Source: an uncultured Psychrobacter sp. (GTDB lineage: Bacteria; Pseudomonadota; Gammaproteobacteria; Pseudomonadales; Moraxellaceae). Taken from it: a stretch of DNA of 64,000 nucleotides. Made by a program: the position numbers and the translations under genes. The notes below the pieces were generated by a model, which saw only the letters and a list, made by a program, of their open reading frames with translations, ran no database searches and was not told where the DNA came from. Shown in pieces: positions 1 to 8,594 of this stretch (position 1 is its first letter; every line of letters begins with the position of its first letter). The stretch spans positions 62,001 to 126,000 of the forward strand of contig CANLXO010000004.1 in assembly GCA_947495055.1 (NCBI GenBank). Direction: 5' to 3'.

Positions 1-597
1 ACAGAACTGCTTGCCTGCATCAGGCTCATCTTTGAGTGCTTTTTTGGTGGTTGGATGTAGCATAAGCTCTGGCAGTATCCCCTCCAATAACTTGTGCGGT
101 GGACTCATAAAAGTGTCATCGACATGCAAGCTTTGACTGGCAGGATGATAGGCGAGTAAGGAGCCTGCATGGATCATCTCATTAGCTGAGATATAATCGA
201 TACCGCGCGGCATAGAGAACTTGAGCTCAGGGTAACGCTGTGCGACGGCATCGCTCTCGACTAGATCCTCACTCCAATTGATCTCAGGGACTTGTTTGCT
301 ATGGCGGCTACTGCCATAAAATATCGCTTGCGGAAAGTCTTTTGCCATACGCTCGCAGTGTATGGTATGGAACGGATGCAAGTTTAAAACAGCCTCGACA
401 TCTGCGCCTTTGTTAGTCAGCGCCATGACTTGCTCGCGTACCTCTTCGGTTAAGGTATAACTGTCCAAAAAGATAAAGCGTCCTGACTCAAGCTTAATGA
501 GTGAGCACTGAGTACCAATGTTCAGCACGCCGCCAATCCGAAAGCTGCCTCTAATGTTCCAAAATCCTGCGCCTAAATCGATTATTTTATCTGACAT
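1..597 (-). CDS. MBL-fold metallo-hydrolase-like protein, partial (C-terminus beyond window)
   Basis: Open reading frame running off the left edge: 199 codons from an ATG at 597 are visible and no stop is reached. It starts MSDKIIDLGAGFWNIRG and is collinear with the complete neighbour at 784..1527, including the region LNLHPFHTIHCERMAKDFPQ and the later segment HVDDTF. The pair therefore looks like a tandem duplication. The family resembles metallo-beta-lactamase-fold hydrolases, but the usual HxHxDH zinc motif is replaced by HPFHTIH. Substrate unknown. About 50 residues at the C-terminus should lie outside the window. Confidence 0.75.
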   Translation of the reverse strand, partial: MSDKIIDLGAGFWNIRGSFRIGGVLNIGTQCSLIKLESGRFIFLDSYTLTEEVREQVMALTNKGADVEAVLNLHPFHTIHCERMAKDFPQAIFYGSSRHSKQVPEINWSEDLVESDAVAQRYPELKFSMPRGIDYISANEMIHAGSLLAYHPASQSLHVDDTFMSPPHKLLEGILPELMLHPTTKKALKDEPDAGKQFC

Positions 598-783
598 ACG
601 GTTTGCTCCTTTATATATAAATTTTAAAAATCATTACCAAAAATTGTTTGGAGAGTATGACTGACTCCAAATAACAAGTCTGTTATAAAAAAGATATGAG
701 TTTGTAGAGAAGTCACGCCCTACTGATTAAAAAGACCATCGATAATGATAGTCTTTTTGATTATTGAGTATAAGGCTTAGCTA

Positions 784-1527
784 TTAGCCCTCAAGCTCTG
801 GTCGAGCTCTCTCTAAAGTCGCTAGGAGTGCCGACTCAAATTGACCATCTTCAAAAACCACTAAACCTGAGTGCGCGCCGCAAAAGTTACGTACCTCGCA
901 CCAGTCGTGTGCTAGCTGCGTCACCCAGTCGCCATATTGTTTGCCTGCGTCAGGCTCCTCTTTGAGCGCTTTGATAGTCGTTGGGTGAAAGTCTAAGTCA
1001 GCTTGTACTTCATTAAAACGCTTTGACGGCGGGATCTCAAAAGTATCATCCACATGTATCGTTTGACTAGCAGGGTGAAAGACAAGTAACGAGCTGGCAT
1101 GAACGCTATCATCAGGAGCAATGTAGTGAATGCCCTTGGGTACAGAAAATTTCAGCTCAGGATAGCGTTTGGCCACCGCATCGCTTTCAACCAAGTCCTC
1201 TGACCAGTCGACTTTGGGCGCTTGTTCAGGGTGGCGGCTACTGCCATAAAACGTTGCCTGCGGAAAATCTTTTGCCATCTGCTCACAGTGCACAGTATGA
1301 AAGGGATGCACGTTTAATACGGCTTCAACGTCTGCGCCATCGTTAGTGAGCGCCATGACTTGCTCGCGTACCTCACCAGTTAAGGTATAGCTGTCTAAAA
1401 AAATAAACTTTCCTGATGCTAGCTGTATCAACGAGGTCTGATTGCCTATGTCGATAATGCCGCTTCTGACAAACGAGCCGCGAATGCTCCAAAATCCTGC
1501 GCCTAAGTCGTGTATTTGATCTTTCAT
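784..1527 (-). CDS. MBL-fold metallo-hydrolase-like protein (tandem paralog)
   Basis: Complete 247-residue protein without signal peptide, so probably cytoplasmic. Beta-rich N-terminal half (GIIDIGNQTSLIQLASGKFI, then FLDSYTL) is followed by HPFHTVH around residues 74-80 and a later FHPASQTIHVDDTF segment. This order resembles a metallo-beta-lactamase fold, with the first histidine cluster spaced differently from canonical HxHxDH. The downstream copy at 1..597 is closely similar, with 186 bases between them. The ATG at 1527 has an AGGAG-like element (AAGGAGCAC on the minus strand) a few bases upstream. Substrate is not recognisable from sequence. Confidence 0.75.
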   Translation of the reverse strand: MKDQIHDLGAGFWSIRGSFVRSGIIDIGNQTSLIQLASGKFIFLDSYTLTGEVREQVMALTNDGADVEAVLNVHPFHTVHCEQMAKDFPQATFYGSSRHPEQAPKVDWSEDLVESDAVAKRYPELKFSVPKGIHYIAPDDSVHASSLLVFHPASQTIHVDDTFEIPPSKRFNEVQADLDFHPTTIKALKEEPDAGKQYGDWVTQLAHDWCEVRNFCGAHSGLVVFEDGQFESALLATLERARPELEG

Positions 1528-1598
1528 AAATAGTGCTCCTTAAATTGTGTGTGGGTGTTGCTACTTACAAATTGTATTTGTTTACTGGCGCTACAAAA

Positions 1599-2570
1599 TT
1601 ACAAGCACTGTGCATAATCATAAGCTGAGATGCGAGGGCTTAGACTGTAGTCCTTATTACCGCATAAAAACTGATCAAAACGCTTATCATTGTTTAGATA
1701 GCGCTGCATCCAAGCGATACTAGGTGTGCTCAGTAGTTTCTCATTAAAGCGGTAGCTGGGACAAAAATGACTGGCATTATTGACCTCGATTTTCATCTTA
1801 GGACCTGCCGCATGGTTATAAAAAGTATTAGTGTATTTCTCATTACGGGCGATACGATCATTTTGACAAGCGATGATTAGGGTAGGCGTCTTTATTGTGC
1901 CGTAGTCCTTATCATAATAAGGCGCTGCAGGGATAATAGCGCGAATGGCATCACGCTCGCCCGCTAGTTTTAGCGCCCCGCCGCCGCCCATTGACCAGCC
2001 GATAGCGCCTAAGCGCTCAGGATCTATCATCGATCCTACTGTACTATCTTCGATAACATGATCAAGCGCGGCGCTTAACTGATCAGCTCGGCTGTCGGGT
2101 TTGTCATAGATAGAATGTGTATTGATAGTAATAACAACAAAGCCCCAAGACGCCAGACGCGGTCCCCACCATTTAATAGAGGACTCATAAGACACGTAAC
2201 CGGGTACAACGGCAATCGCCGCCAAAGACCCGCAACCATTGGCATCAACCGGGTAATGAATCGTACCGCCGCCAAAACCTTGTGCACGCTTGCGCGGTAC
2301 ACGTTTGATCATCACCGTAAAAGGGCCGTTGCCTCGAGTCTGCGTCATGTTATCCGCGTTAATATCACTATCAGCAATACAAGCATCTGATGCTGCATTC
2401 GATGACTTAAGCTTAGCGTCCATTGGACTGAGCTCAGCGTCCATTGGACTAGGCTCAACATCCATTAGATTGGGCTCAGCGTCGATTGGAATTTGAGTAT
2501 AAGCGGTCATAGTGCAAACAAAAGCCGCTACTAAAATGGTGGCTTTAAGCTTGAGCGAGTGTGTAATCAT
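1599..2570 (-). CDS. secreted polyester hydrolase (PETase/cutinase-like, type II)
   Basis: 323-residue alpha/beta hydrolase. Residues 1-25 form a Sec-type signal peptide, and residues 32-52 hold a short repeat-derived linker. The catalytic domain runs from GPFTV (82-86) to the C-terminus. Visible active-site residues: oxyanion Tyr125 in VPGY, nucleophile Ser193 in GWSMGGGG (191-198), Asp238 in ACQND and His268 in NASHF. SIKWWGPRLASWGFVVITI (131-149) is nearly the same as in IsPETase of Ideonella sakaiensis. Cys235/Cys270 match the extra disulfide of type II PETases, and Cys303/Cys322 the common C-terminal one. The equivalent of IsPETase Trp159 is Trp192. Ser238 is Phe269 and Trp185 is Tyr218, the type IIa pattern. 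Family knowledge predicts cleavage of ester bonds in polyesters or cutin-like polymers outside the cell. Whether PET is a real substrate is inference. It could also act as a lipase on short-chain esters. Confidence 0.85.
   Translation of the reverse strand: MITHSLKLKATILVAAFVCTMTAYTQIPIDAEPNLMDVEPSPMDAELSPMDAKLKSSNAASDACIADSDINADNMTQTRGNGPFTVMIKRVPRKRAQGFGGGTIHYPVDANGCGSLAAIAVVPGYVSYESSIKWWGPRLASWGFVVITINTHSIYDKPDSRADQLSAALDHVIEDSTVGSMIDPERLGAIGWSMGGGGALKLAGERDAIRAIIPAAPYYDKDYGTIKTPTLIIACQNDRIARNEKYTNTFYNHAAGPKMKIEVNNASHFCPSYRFNEKLLSTPSIAWMQRYLNNDKRFDQFLCGNKDYSLSPRISAYDYAQCL
2416..2499. repeat. four 21-bp tandem repeats inside the PETase-like gene
   Basis: Units at 2416-2436, 2437-2457, 2458-2478 and 2479-2499, the first two differing at two bases and the later ones diverging. 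On the minus strand they encode heptapeptides of the type EPSPMDA, forming the linker between signal peptide and catalytic domain. Each unit is 7 codons, so copy-number change would keep the frame. Confidence 0.85.
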
Positions 2571-2661
2571 TTGAGCGTTCTTAGTAAGGACTGCACGGTT
2601 TTAGGCGCACATATCATTTTATTAAGCAAAATAATAACAGACATACTTTTGTAGTGCTGAG

Positions 2662-4095
2662 ATGCTTACGTCTTTAATACGTGAGCTCATACGAGCAAAG
2701 CTTGCACTATGCTACTATGGCGCGCTTATAGCATTGGCTGTGAAAGTCTCGCTACGGCTCTATATTCTCACCCTATTCCTTGTTGGCGATTCAACTAGCA
2801 AGTCCTTTATTATCGATAACAATTTGAGTGCTCGCGTGAATCAAACTCGTCATGATATCCAGCTACAAGATAATTCTAAGCGCATTGAGCCACCATCAAA
2901 TCCGCAATCAGACTCGCCGTCACTGATTCTAAAGCTGACGATTGGGCTTATCGGGGTCTTTGCGTTTTTGCAAGTGTATTCCATCCAAGCCATCTTGCCT
3001 GTTCTTATGATTGAGTTTGGTGCAAGTGAGGTGCAGCTTGGCATGGTGGTTGGCGCTACCGTTTTGGCGATTGCGATCATGTCACCTTTTTTGGGTATGC
3101 TCTCTGATGCGATTGGGCGCAAATCACTTATCGTTGGGGCTTTGTTGTTTTTGGCGATACCAACAGCATTAATCGCGCAAAGCCCTAGTATTGAATGGAT
3201 GGGCGCATGGCGATTTATGCAAGGACTGTCTGTACCTGGCATTACCGTAGTGATTATTGCTTATATCGGAGAAGAGTTTGAGAGCCGCGCTATGGCGGAG
3301 CTGATGTCTTTTTACGTCTCAGGGTCAGTACTTGGCGGCTTTATGGGCCGATTTGTATTGGGGCATTTAGATGAGATGATCGGCTGGCGCGCCGCCTATT
3401 ATTCGATGGCACTCGTGACCCTGACTGGTGCGCTATGGGTAGGCAAAATGCTACCTGCCTCGCGTCAGTTCGTCGCTAACCCAAAGTTTCGCTCTGCTAT
3501 GCAAACGTTAGCAGCGCATATGACAGACCGTTACGTAGTCACCGCTTGTATGCTTGGCGCTTGCGTACTCTTCTCTTTGGTTGGCTGTTTTACCTTTATC
3601 AACCTATACTTGGCAGATTATCCCTATGCGCTCAGTAGTAGTGAGCTTGCCAATATATTCACGGTGTATCTGATAGGCGTCATCGTCACACCTATATCTA
3701 CTACTTTGTTACGACGCTTTGGCGCGGCGCGAACGGTGCGAGTAGCGGTTGTCGCTTCTATGATAGGAGTGCTATTGACATTATTATCACCGCTTTGGGG
3801 CATTATCGTTGGCTTAGCAATCATGTCAACAGGGGTATTTATAACTCAGTCAGCGACGATAAGCTACATTGCGGTCAATGTAAAACAAGGTCGCTCACTA
3901 GCATCAGGGCTATATTATATGAGCTACTATGCTGGCGGGACATTGGGCGCATGGCTGTGCGGCTTGGCGTATGCTAGTGGTCGATGGTCGAGTACTGTCT
4001 GGCTGTTGTTATTTGTGCAACTACTTGGGTTACTTGTCGCTATATTTGGTATGGTCAAAACCAAAGCGCCTGTGCGTATAGTAAATACTAGATAA
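2662..4095 (+). CDS. MFS transporter (drug/sugar efflux type)
   Basis: Major facilitator superfamily membrane protein. The conserved 12-helix core begins near residue 88 (LTIGLIGVFAFLQVYSIQAI). It holds the loop 2-3 signature GMLSDAIGRKSL (about residues 148-159) and ends in a short cytoplasmic tail. It most resembles the YnfM/AraJ-like efflux group by the phrase VYSIQAILPVLMIEFGAS; substrate unknown. The first roughly 85 residues, including an extra hydrophobic stretch, are not typical. The real start may therefore be an internal TTG at 2824 or GTG at 2836 rather than the ATG at 2662. It is divergent from the PETase-like gene. Confidence 0.8.
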   Translation: MLTSLIRELIRAKLALCYYGALIALAVKVSLRLYILTLFLVGDSTSKSFIIDNNLSARVNQTRHDIQLQDNSKRIEPPSNPQSDSPSLILKLTIGLIGVFAFLQVYSIQAILPVLMIEFGASEVQLGMVVGATVLAIAIMSPFLGMLSDAIGRKSLIVGALLFLAIPTALIAQSPSIEWMGAWRFMQGLSVPGITVVIIAYIGEEFESRAMAELMSFYVSGSVLGGFMGRFVLGHLDEMIGWRAAYYSMALVTLTGALWVGKMLPASRQFVANPKFRSAMQTLAAHMTDRYVVTACMLGACVLFSLVGCFTFINLYLADYPYALSSSELANIFTVYLIGVIVTPISTTLLRRFGAARTVRVAVVASMIGVLLTLLSPLWGIIVGLAIMSTGVFITQSATISYIAVNVKQGRSLASGLYYMSYYAGGTLGAWLCGLAYASGRWSSTVWLLLFVQLLGLLVAIFGMVKTKAPVRIVNTR

Positions 4096-4118
4096 AACAG
4101 ATACATTTAATTTTAACG

Positions 4119-4192
4119 CGCAACTGATATCAATTTTCCTTGCGTGCTGTGTCTACGCTGACAGAGGCTGCGTAAAATTAATATCAGTTACG
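4119..4192. repeat. MITE-like inverted repeat, about 74 bp
   Basis: Terminal arms at 4119-4137 (CGCAACTGATATCAATTTT) and 4174-4192 match as inverted repeats at 17 of 19 positions. Inside, CTGTGTC (4147-4153) pairs with GACAGAG (4160-4166) around a six-base loop, with one mismatch. The whole unit can fold into one long hairpin. No coding capacity. It lies in the 290-bp gap after the MFS gene. No second copy was noticed in this window, so the claim that it is a dispersed repeat is inference. Confidence 0.6.
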
Positions 4193-4385
4193 CTGTATCG
4201 TTTTTATAACAGACTGACTATAGCGCTTCACATAACTAAAAACATGTTTACGCAAGCTGCCTTTACTTCAACTAAGTTTTTTCATAGCATGATATTAGAC
4301 CTGACTTTTGTAGTAACTGATCTCTAGTTTGAACCCTTTAACCTACCTATCACTTTTGTATTAAAACAACAAGGATGTCCCATCT

Positions 4386-6056
4386 ATGTCAAATCATTAT
4401 AATAGCGCCCCTTTAGCCTACGACTATCCACTTATCATCAAACAGCTGTTAAACCGCGCCAAGACCGTCTCACAAGACCAAGAGATTATCTACGCTGACA
4501 AGGCGCGTATGACTTATGCCGATCTGTTTGCGCGTATCAATCGCTTAGCAAATGTGCTTGCTGATCTCAACCTTAAGGCAGGCGATGTTATTGCAGTTAT
4601 GGACTGGGACACGCATCGCTATCTTGAGTCTTATTTTGCGATACCGATGTCTGAGTATATTCTACAAACGGTCAACGTACGCCTGTCTCCTGAAAAAGTG
4701 CTGTACACCATCAACCATGCCAAACCCAAAGTGCTCATGGTAAATTCAGAATTTGCAGCGCTAGTCAAAGACTATCAGTTCGAAAACTCAAGTATCGAGC
4801 ATATCATCTGGCTCGATGACAACGGCATGACCGTCGAGGGCGTATTTGGCGACAATCAAAGCCGCGTCGCAGGCGAGTACGAGTCACTGCTTGAGGCGGC
4901 AAGCCAAGAGTTTGACTTTCCAGAGTTTGATGAAAACACTATTGCTACCACCTTTTATACTTCAGGCACGACAGGTGACCCTAAAGGTGTATTTTTTAGT
5001 CATCGTCAGCTGGTATTGCACAGTATGGCAGAGGCGGCAACGCTTGGCATGCTACCTGATAAGCAAGGCGTCAGTTACGGCGATGTCTATATGCCAATGA
5101 CGCCAATGTTCCATGTGCATGCTTGGGGTTTTCCATTTACCGCAACCATGGTCGGACTCAAACAAGTCTATCCGGGTCGTTATGCCCCTGATACGCTGCT
5201 GGATTTAATTATCAATGAAAAGGTCAGTATCACTCACTGCGTGCCGACTATTTTGCAAATGGTACTGGGCGAGGCGCAAGAGCGTAACGCTAGCTTTAAT
5301 GGTCTCAAGATGATCATCGGTGGCTCAAAGCTCACTGAAGGTCTAGCAAAATCTGCTCTAGCACAAGATATCGAAGTCTACACAGGCTACGGGATGTCGG
5401 AGACCGCGCCGCTAATTAGTTTGACCGAATTTAGCCTGGACGAGCCTGAGATGAATGAGGATGAAGACGTCGCGCGCCGCTGCATGGCAGGTAAGCCTGT
5501 GCTCATGGTGGATGCTCAGGTATGGAGCGAGAGCAACCAATCGGTTGGTACAGGCAAAGACAAGACTGGCGAGCTGGTACTACGCGCGCCTTGGCTAACG
5601 CAAAGCTACTTTAAAAATGATGACGCAGGTACGGAGCTGTGGGAAAACGGTTATATGCACACTCAAGATATCGCCTACATGCGAGATGATGGCTATATCA
5701 CTATAACCGATCGTCTAAAAGACGTCATCAAATCTGGTGGCGAGTGGATATCATCGCTTGAGATTGAGACAATTTTATCCTTGCACCCTGCAGTCGCTGA
5801 TGTGTCGGTCATTGGCGTACGAGATAAGCAGTGGGGCGAGCGTCCGATGGCACTAATCGTCCTCAAACCTGATGCTAGTGAGACCAGTAGTGACGACATC
5901 AAAGCAGTGGCCGAGCAAGCGGTGGAACGCGGTATCATTCCAAAATATGGTATCCCTAGCGAGTTTAAGTTTGTAGATGATTTACCTAAAACCTCAGTGG
6001 GTAAACATGATAAAAAACTCATGCGTGAGCAATACGCCGATCAGACAGGTATCTGA
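4386..6056 (+). CDS. acyl-CoA synthetase (medium/long-chain fatty acid--CoA ligase)
   Basis: 556-residue AMP-forming ligase of the ANL superfamily, which activates a fatty acid to its CoA thioester through an acyl-adenylate. The P-loop-like motif TTFYTSGTTGDPKGV lies near residue 188, the adenylate motif GYGMSETAP near 335, and the hinge motif ITDRLKDVIKSGGEWIS near 440. Length and the GEWIS motif fit the AlkK/FadD-like group. It has its own terminator (6124-6150). It stands first in a run of CoA-linked catabolic genes, so branched or short acyl substrates are possible. Confidence 0.85.
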   Translation: MSNHYNSAPLAYDYPLIIKQLLNRAKTVSQDQEIIYADKARMTYADLFARINRLANVLADLNLKAGDVIAVMDWDTHRYLESYFAIPMSEYILQTVNVRLSPEKVLYTINHAKPKVLMVNSEFAALVKDYQFENSSIEHIIWLDDNGMTVEGVFGDNQSRVAGEYESLLEAASQEFDFPEFDENTIATTFYTSGTTGDPKGVFFSHRQLVLHSMAEAATLGMLPDKQGVSYGDVYMPMTPMFHVHAWGFPFTATMVGLKQVYPGRYAPDTLLDLIINEKVSITHCVPTILQMVLGEAQERNASFNGLKMIIGGSKLTEGLAKSALAQDIEVYTGYGMSETAPLISLTEFSLDEPEMNEDEDVARRCMAGKPVLMVDAQVWSESNQSVGTGKDKTGELVLRAPWLTQSYFKNDDAGTELWENGYMHTQDIAYMRDDGYITITDRLKDVIKSGGEWISSLEIETILSLHPAVADVSVIGVRDKQWGERPMALIVLKPDASETSSDDIKAVAEQAVERGIIPKYGIPSEFKFVDDLPKTSVGKHDKKLMREQYADQTGI

Positions 6057-6123
6057 TGATTTTAACCTTATTGTAGTCTTTATATTTGAGAGTTGACCTT
6101 TGTAGATGGCTCTGCTACATTTT

Positions 6124-6150
6124 AAACCGATACATAACGTATCGGTTTTT
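6124..6150 (+). terminator. rho-independent terminator after acyl-CoA ligase
   Basis: Ten-base perfect stem (6124-6133 with 6139-6148), five-base loop, followed by a T run. Confidence 0.85.
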
Positions 6151-6281
6151 CTATTTTTATGATTAAAATAATGATCAATTTAATAAATAACATAGATCGT
6201 TAAAGTATTATTCTATAGTTCTCATAAAACAAAGTTATAGTGACAACAATAAATTTCTTTCTCTAAGCTAAGGATAGCATT

Positions 6282-8330
6282 ATGAATGAGCAAGACACTC
6301 CTACAACCTCTCAGCAAGCCTCTAGCGCTCAAGTCTCTAGCGCTATAGATACTAAGCTAACTTTTGCTGACGTCTACAAAAACTCCATCGATAATCCCAG
6401 TCAGTTTTGGGCTGAGCAAGCAAAGCGCATTTACTGGCATAAAGAGCCTGAGCAGATCTTAGATGATAGCAATTTGCCTTTTACCCAATGGTTCGTCGGC
6501 GGCGAGACCAATCTATGCTACAACTGTGTCGATCGTCACCTAGAAGACCGCGCTGAGCAAGACGCTTTTATTTGGCTCTCATCAGAAATTAATCAAGAGC
6601 TGATGGAGACTTACCCAAATGTGGAGCAAGCCTTTAGCGACTTGGGTAACAATGTCGAATTCTATACCGATTACACTAAACGCCGCTTGACCTACAATGA
6701 TCTATATAAAGAGGTCAATTATTTTGCGGATGTGTTGCAGCGTCATGGTATCGGCAAAGGCGATCGGGTTATCATTTATATGCCGATGATATTGGAGGCC
6801 GCTTATGCCATGCTAGCTTGTACTCGTATCGGCGCGATACATTCGGTAGTGTTTGGCGGTTTTGCTGCGCATAACTTAGCGATACGTATGGATGATGCTG
6901 AGGCAAAAATGCTCATCACCGTTGACGCCGGTTTGCGTGGTGGTAAAGTTATCAATTATAAAAACTTAGTGAATCAAGGCGTCGAGCAAGCGACTCACAA
7001 GCCTAATCATGTCTTGGTCGTGAGCCGCGGCATACTGCCGTTTGAAGCGCAGCCCATAGACGTCGATTACGCCACCGAGCGCCGCATCAGCTGTCAGGCT
7101 AATGCTATCGTCGATCCTGTATGGCTTGAGTCCAATGAGCCGTCGTACTTACTCTATACCTCTGGCACTACAGGAACACCCAAAGGGGTACAGCGCGACA
7201 CAGGCGGTCATGCGGTCGCGCTTACCACCTCTATCGATTATATCTATGATGGCAAAGCGGGCGAGACCTTTTGGACCATATCGGATATCGGCTGGGCTGC
7301 AGGGCACTCGTATACTATATATGCGCCATTGCTCGCTGGCATGAGTAGCGTGATGTACGAGGGTCTACCGCATCGTCCCAATCCTGGTATCTGGTGGCGT
7401 ATCGTTGAAGCCAATAAAGTCAATATCCTATTCACTGCGCCCACAGGCGTACGTATGCTCAAAAAACAAGATGAGACGTGGATGACGCGCTACGATGTCT
7501 CAAGCATTAAGTCCTTCTTTTTAGCAGGTGAGCCGCTTGATGATTCTACTGCCGATTGGTTAAGCAAGCATTTAGGGGTTCCGATTTTAGATCATTACTG
7601 GCAAACCGAGTCAGGTTGGCCTATCCTCTGTCATACACCAAAATTCGATCACAAGCCGCACAAAAAAGGCTCGCCGGGTTATCCCATGTATGGCTACAAT
7701 GCGCATATTCTCAACGAAGAAACAGGTGAGCCTTGCGCTGCAGGAGAGAAGGGTTTACTCGCGATTAGTGCGCCGCTACCGCCCGGCTGCTTGACGACGG
7801 TTTGGCAAAATGACAAGCGTTTTGTCAGTAGCTACTTTAATCTGTTTAATGGAAAGGAGTACTCCACCTCAGATTACGCGGTAGCAGACGAGGATGGGTA
7901 CTTTTATATCCTAGGTCGCACCGATGATGTCATCAACGTCGCAGGTCACCGTATCGGCACTCAAGAGATTGAAGAGGCGATCAGCACTCATCCTGAGATG
8001 ATTGAGTGCGCTGTGGTTGGCATCCATGATGAGCTAAAGGGCGAGCTGCCTATTGCCTTTTGCGTCATAAAGGACCATAGCTTAACCGAATCGACCGAGA
8101 GCCGTTTTCGGTTAGAGCAGCAAGTCATCGGCGCTGTTGTCAAATCACTTGGCGGTATCGCAAGACCTGCCGCCGTATACTTTCCGCAAGCATTACCTAA
8201 GACGCGCTCAGGCAAGATATTGCGCCGTGCTATACGAGCGCTTGCAGAGAATAAACCGACAGGAGATATGTCGACACTTGACAACCCGCCTGCAATCGAC
8301 GCAGTTAAGAAGTCTATGAAAGATTATTGA
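6282..8330 (+). CDS. prpE: propionate--CoA ligase
   Basis: 682-residue acetyl/propionyl-CoA synthetase-type ligase that converts propionate, ATP and CoA to propionyl-CoA. It has an N-terminal ACAS domain (YKNSIDNPSQFWAEQAKRIY, around residues 31-50) and the core motif YTSGTTGTPKGVQRDTGG near residue 290; the GVQRDTGG ending is characteristic of PrpE. YWQTESGWPI lies near 440. The C-terminal PKTRSGKILRR near 640 contains the Lys that is acetylated in regulated members. About 45 residues longer than usual, because of a Ser/Gln/Ala-rich N-terminus. It sits next to mmsA, whose product is propionyl-CoA. An acetyl-CoA synthetase role is less likely. Confidence 0.88.
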   Translation: MNEQDTPTTSQQASSAQVSSAIDTKLTFADVYKNSIDNPSQFWAEQAKRIYWHKEPEQILDDSNLPFTQWFVGGETNLCYNCVDRHLEDRAEQDAFIWLSSEINQELMETYPNVEQAFSDLGNNVEFYTDYTKRRLTYNDLYKEVNYFADVLQRHGIGKGDRVIIYMPMILEAAYAMLACTRIGAIHSVVFGGFAAHNLAIRMDDAEAKMLITVDAGLRGGKVINYKNLVNQGVEQATHKPNHVLVVSRGILPFEAQPIDVDYATERRISCQANAIVDPVWLESNEPSYLLYTSGTTGTPKGVQRDTGGHAVALTTSIDYIYDGKAGETFWTISDIGWAAGHSYTIYAPLLAGMSSVMYEGLPHRPNPGIWWRIVEANKVNILFTAPTGVRMLKKQDETWMTRYDVSSIKSFFLAGEPLDDSTADWLSKHLGVPILDHYWQTESGWPILCHTPKFDHKPHKKGSPGYPMYGYNAHILNEETGEPCAAGEKGLLAISAPLPPGCLTTVWQNDKRFVSSYFNLFNGKEYSTSDYAVADEDGYFYILGRTDDVINVAGHRIGTQEIEEAISTHPEMIECAVVGIHDELKGELPIAFCVIKDHSLTESTESRFRLEQQVIGAVVKSLGGIARPAAVYFPQALPKTRSGKILRRAIRALAENKPTGDMSTLDNPPAIDAVKKSMKDY

Positions 8331-8371
8331 TTGCGCTATCTATTGTCACAGCATCAGTAATGGCTTAGCTA

Positions 8372-8401
8372 AAAGCTCATGTTTACTCATGGGCTTTTTT
8401 T
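8372..8401 (+). terminator. rho-independent terminator after prpE
   Basis: Ten-base stem with one T-G pair (8372-8381 with 8388-8397), then seven T. Confidence 0.8.
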
Positions 8402-8594
8402 AACAAGGTTTTAATTGAGGAGACGCCCTAGGTCATAAATCTTTGACAAAGCGCTTGACCCTAAAATTGATTTGTTGTTATAGTCAATAACGATACGTAA
8501 TAAATCATTTTAATTACAGATATAAAAATACCTGTTTCAGTTTCTATAACCGCACCTCTTAATACTATCTACATTGACAAGATAAGGATATCTT

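Noticed and set aside
2850..3242. 130-residue minus-strand ORF inside the MFS gene
   Set aside because: Antisense shadow of a strongly conserved membrane protein, without ribosome binding site.
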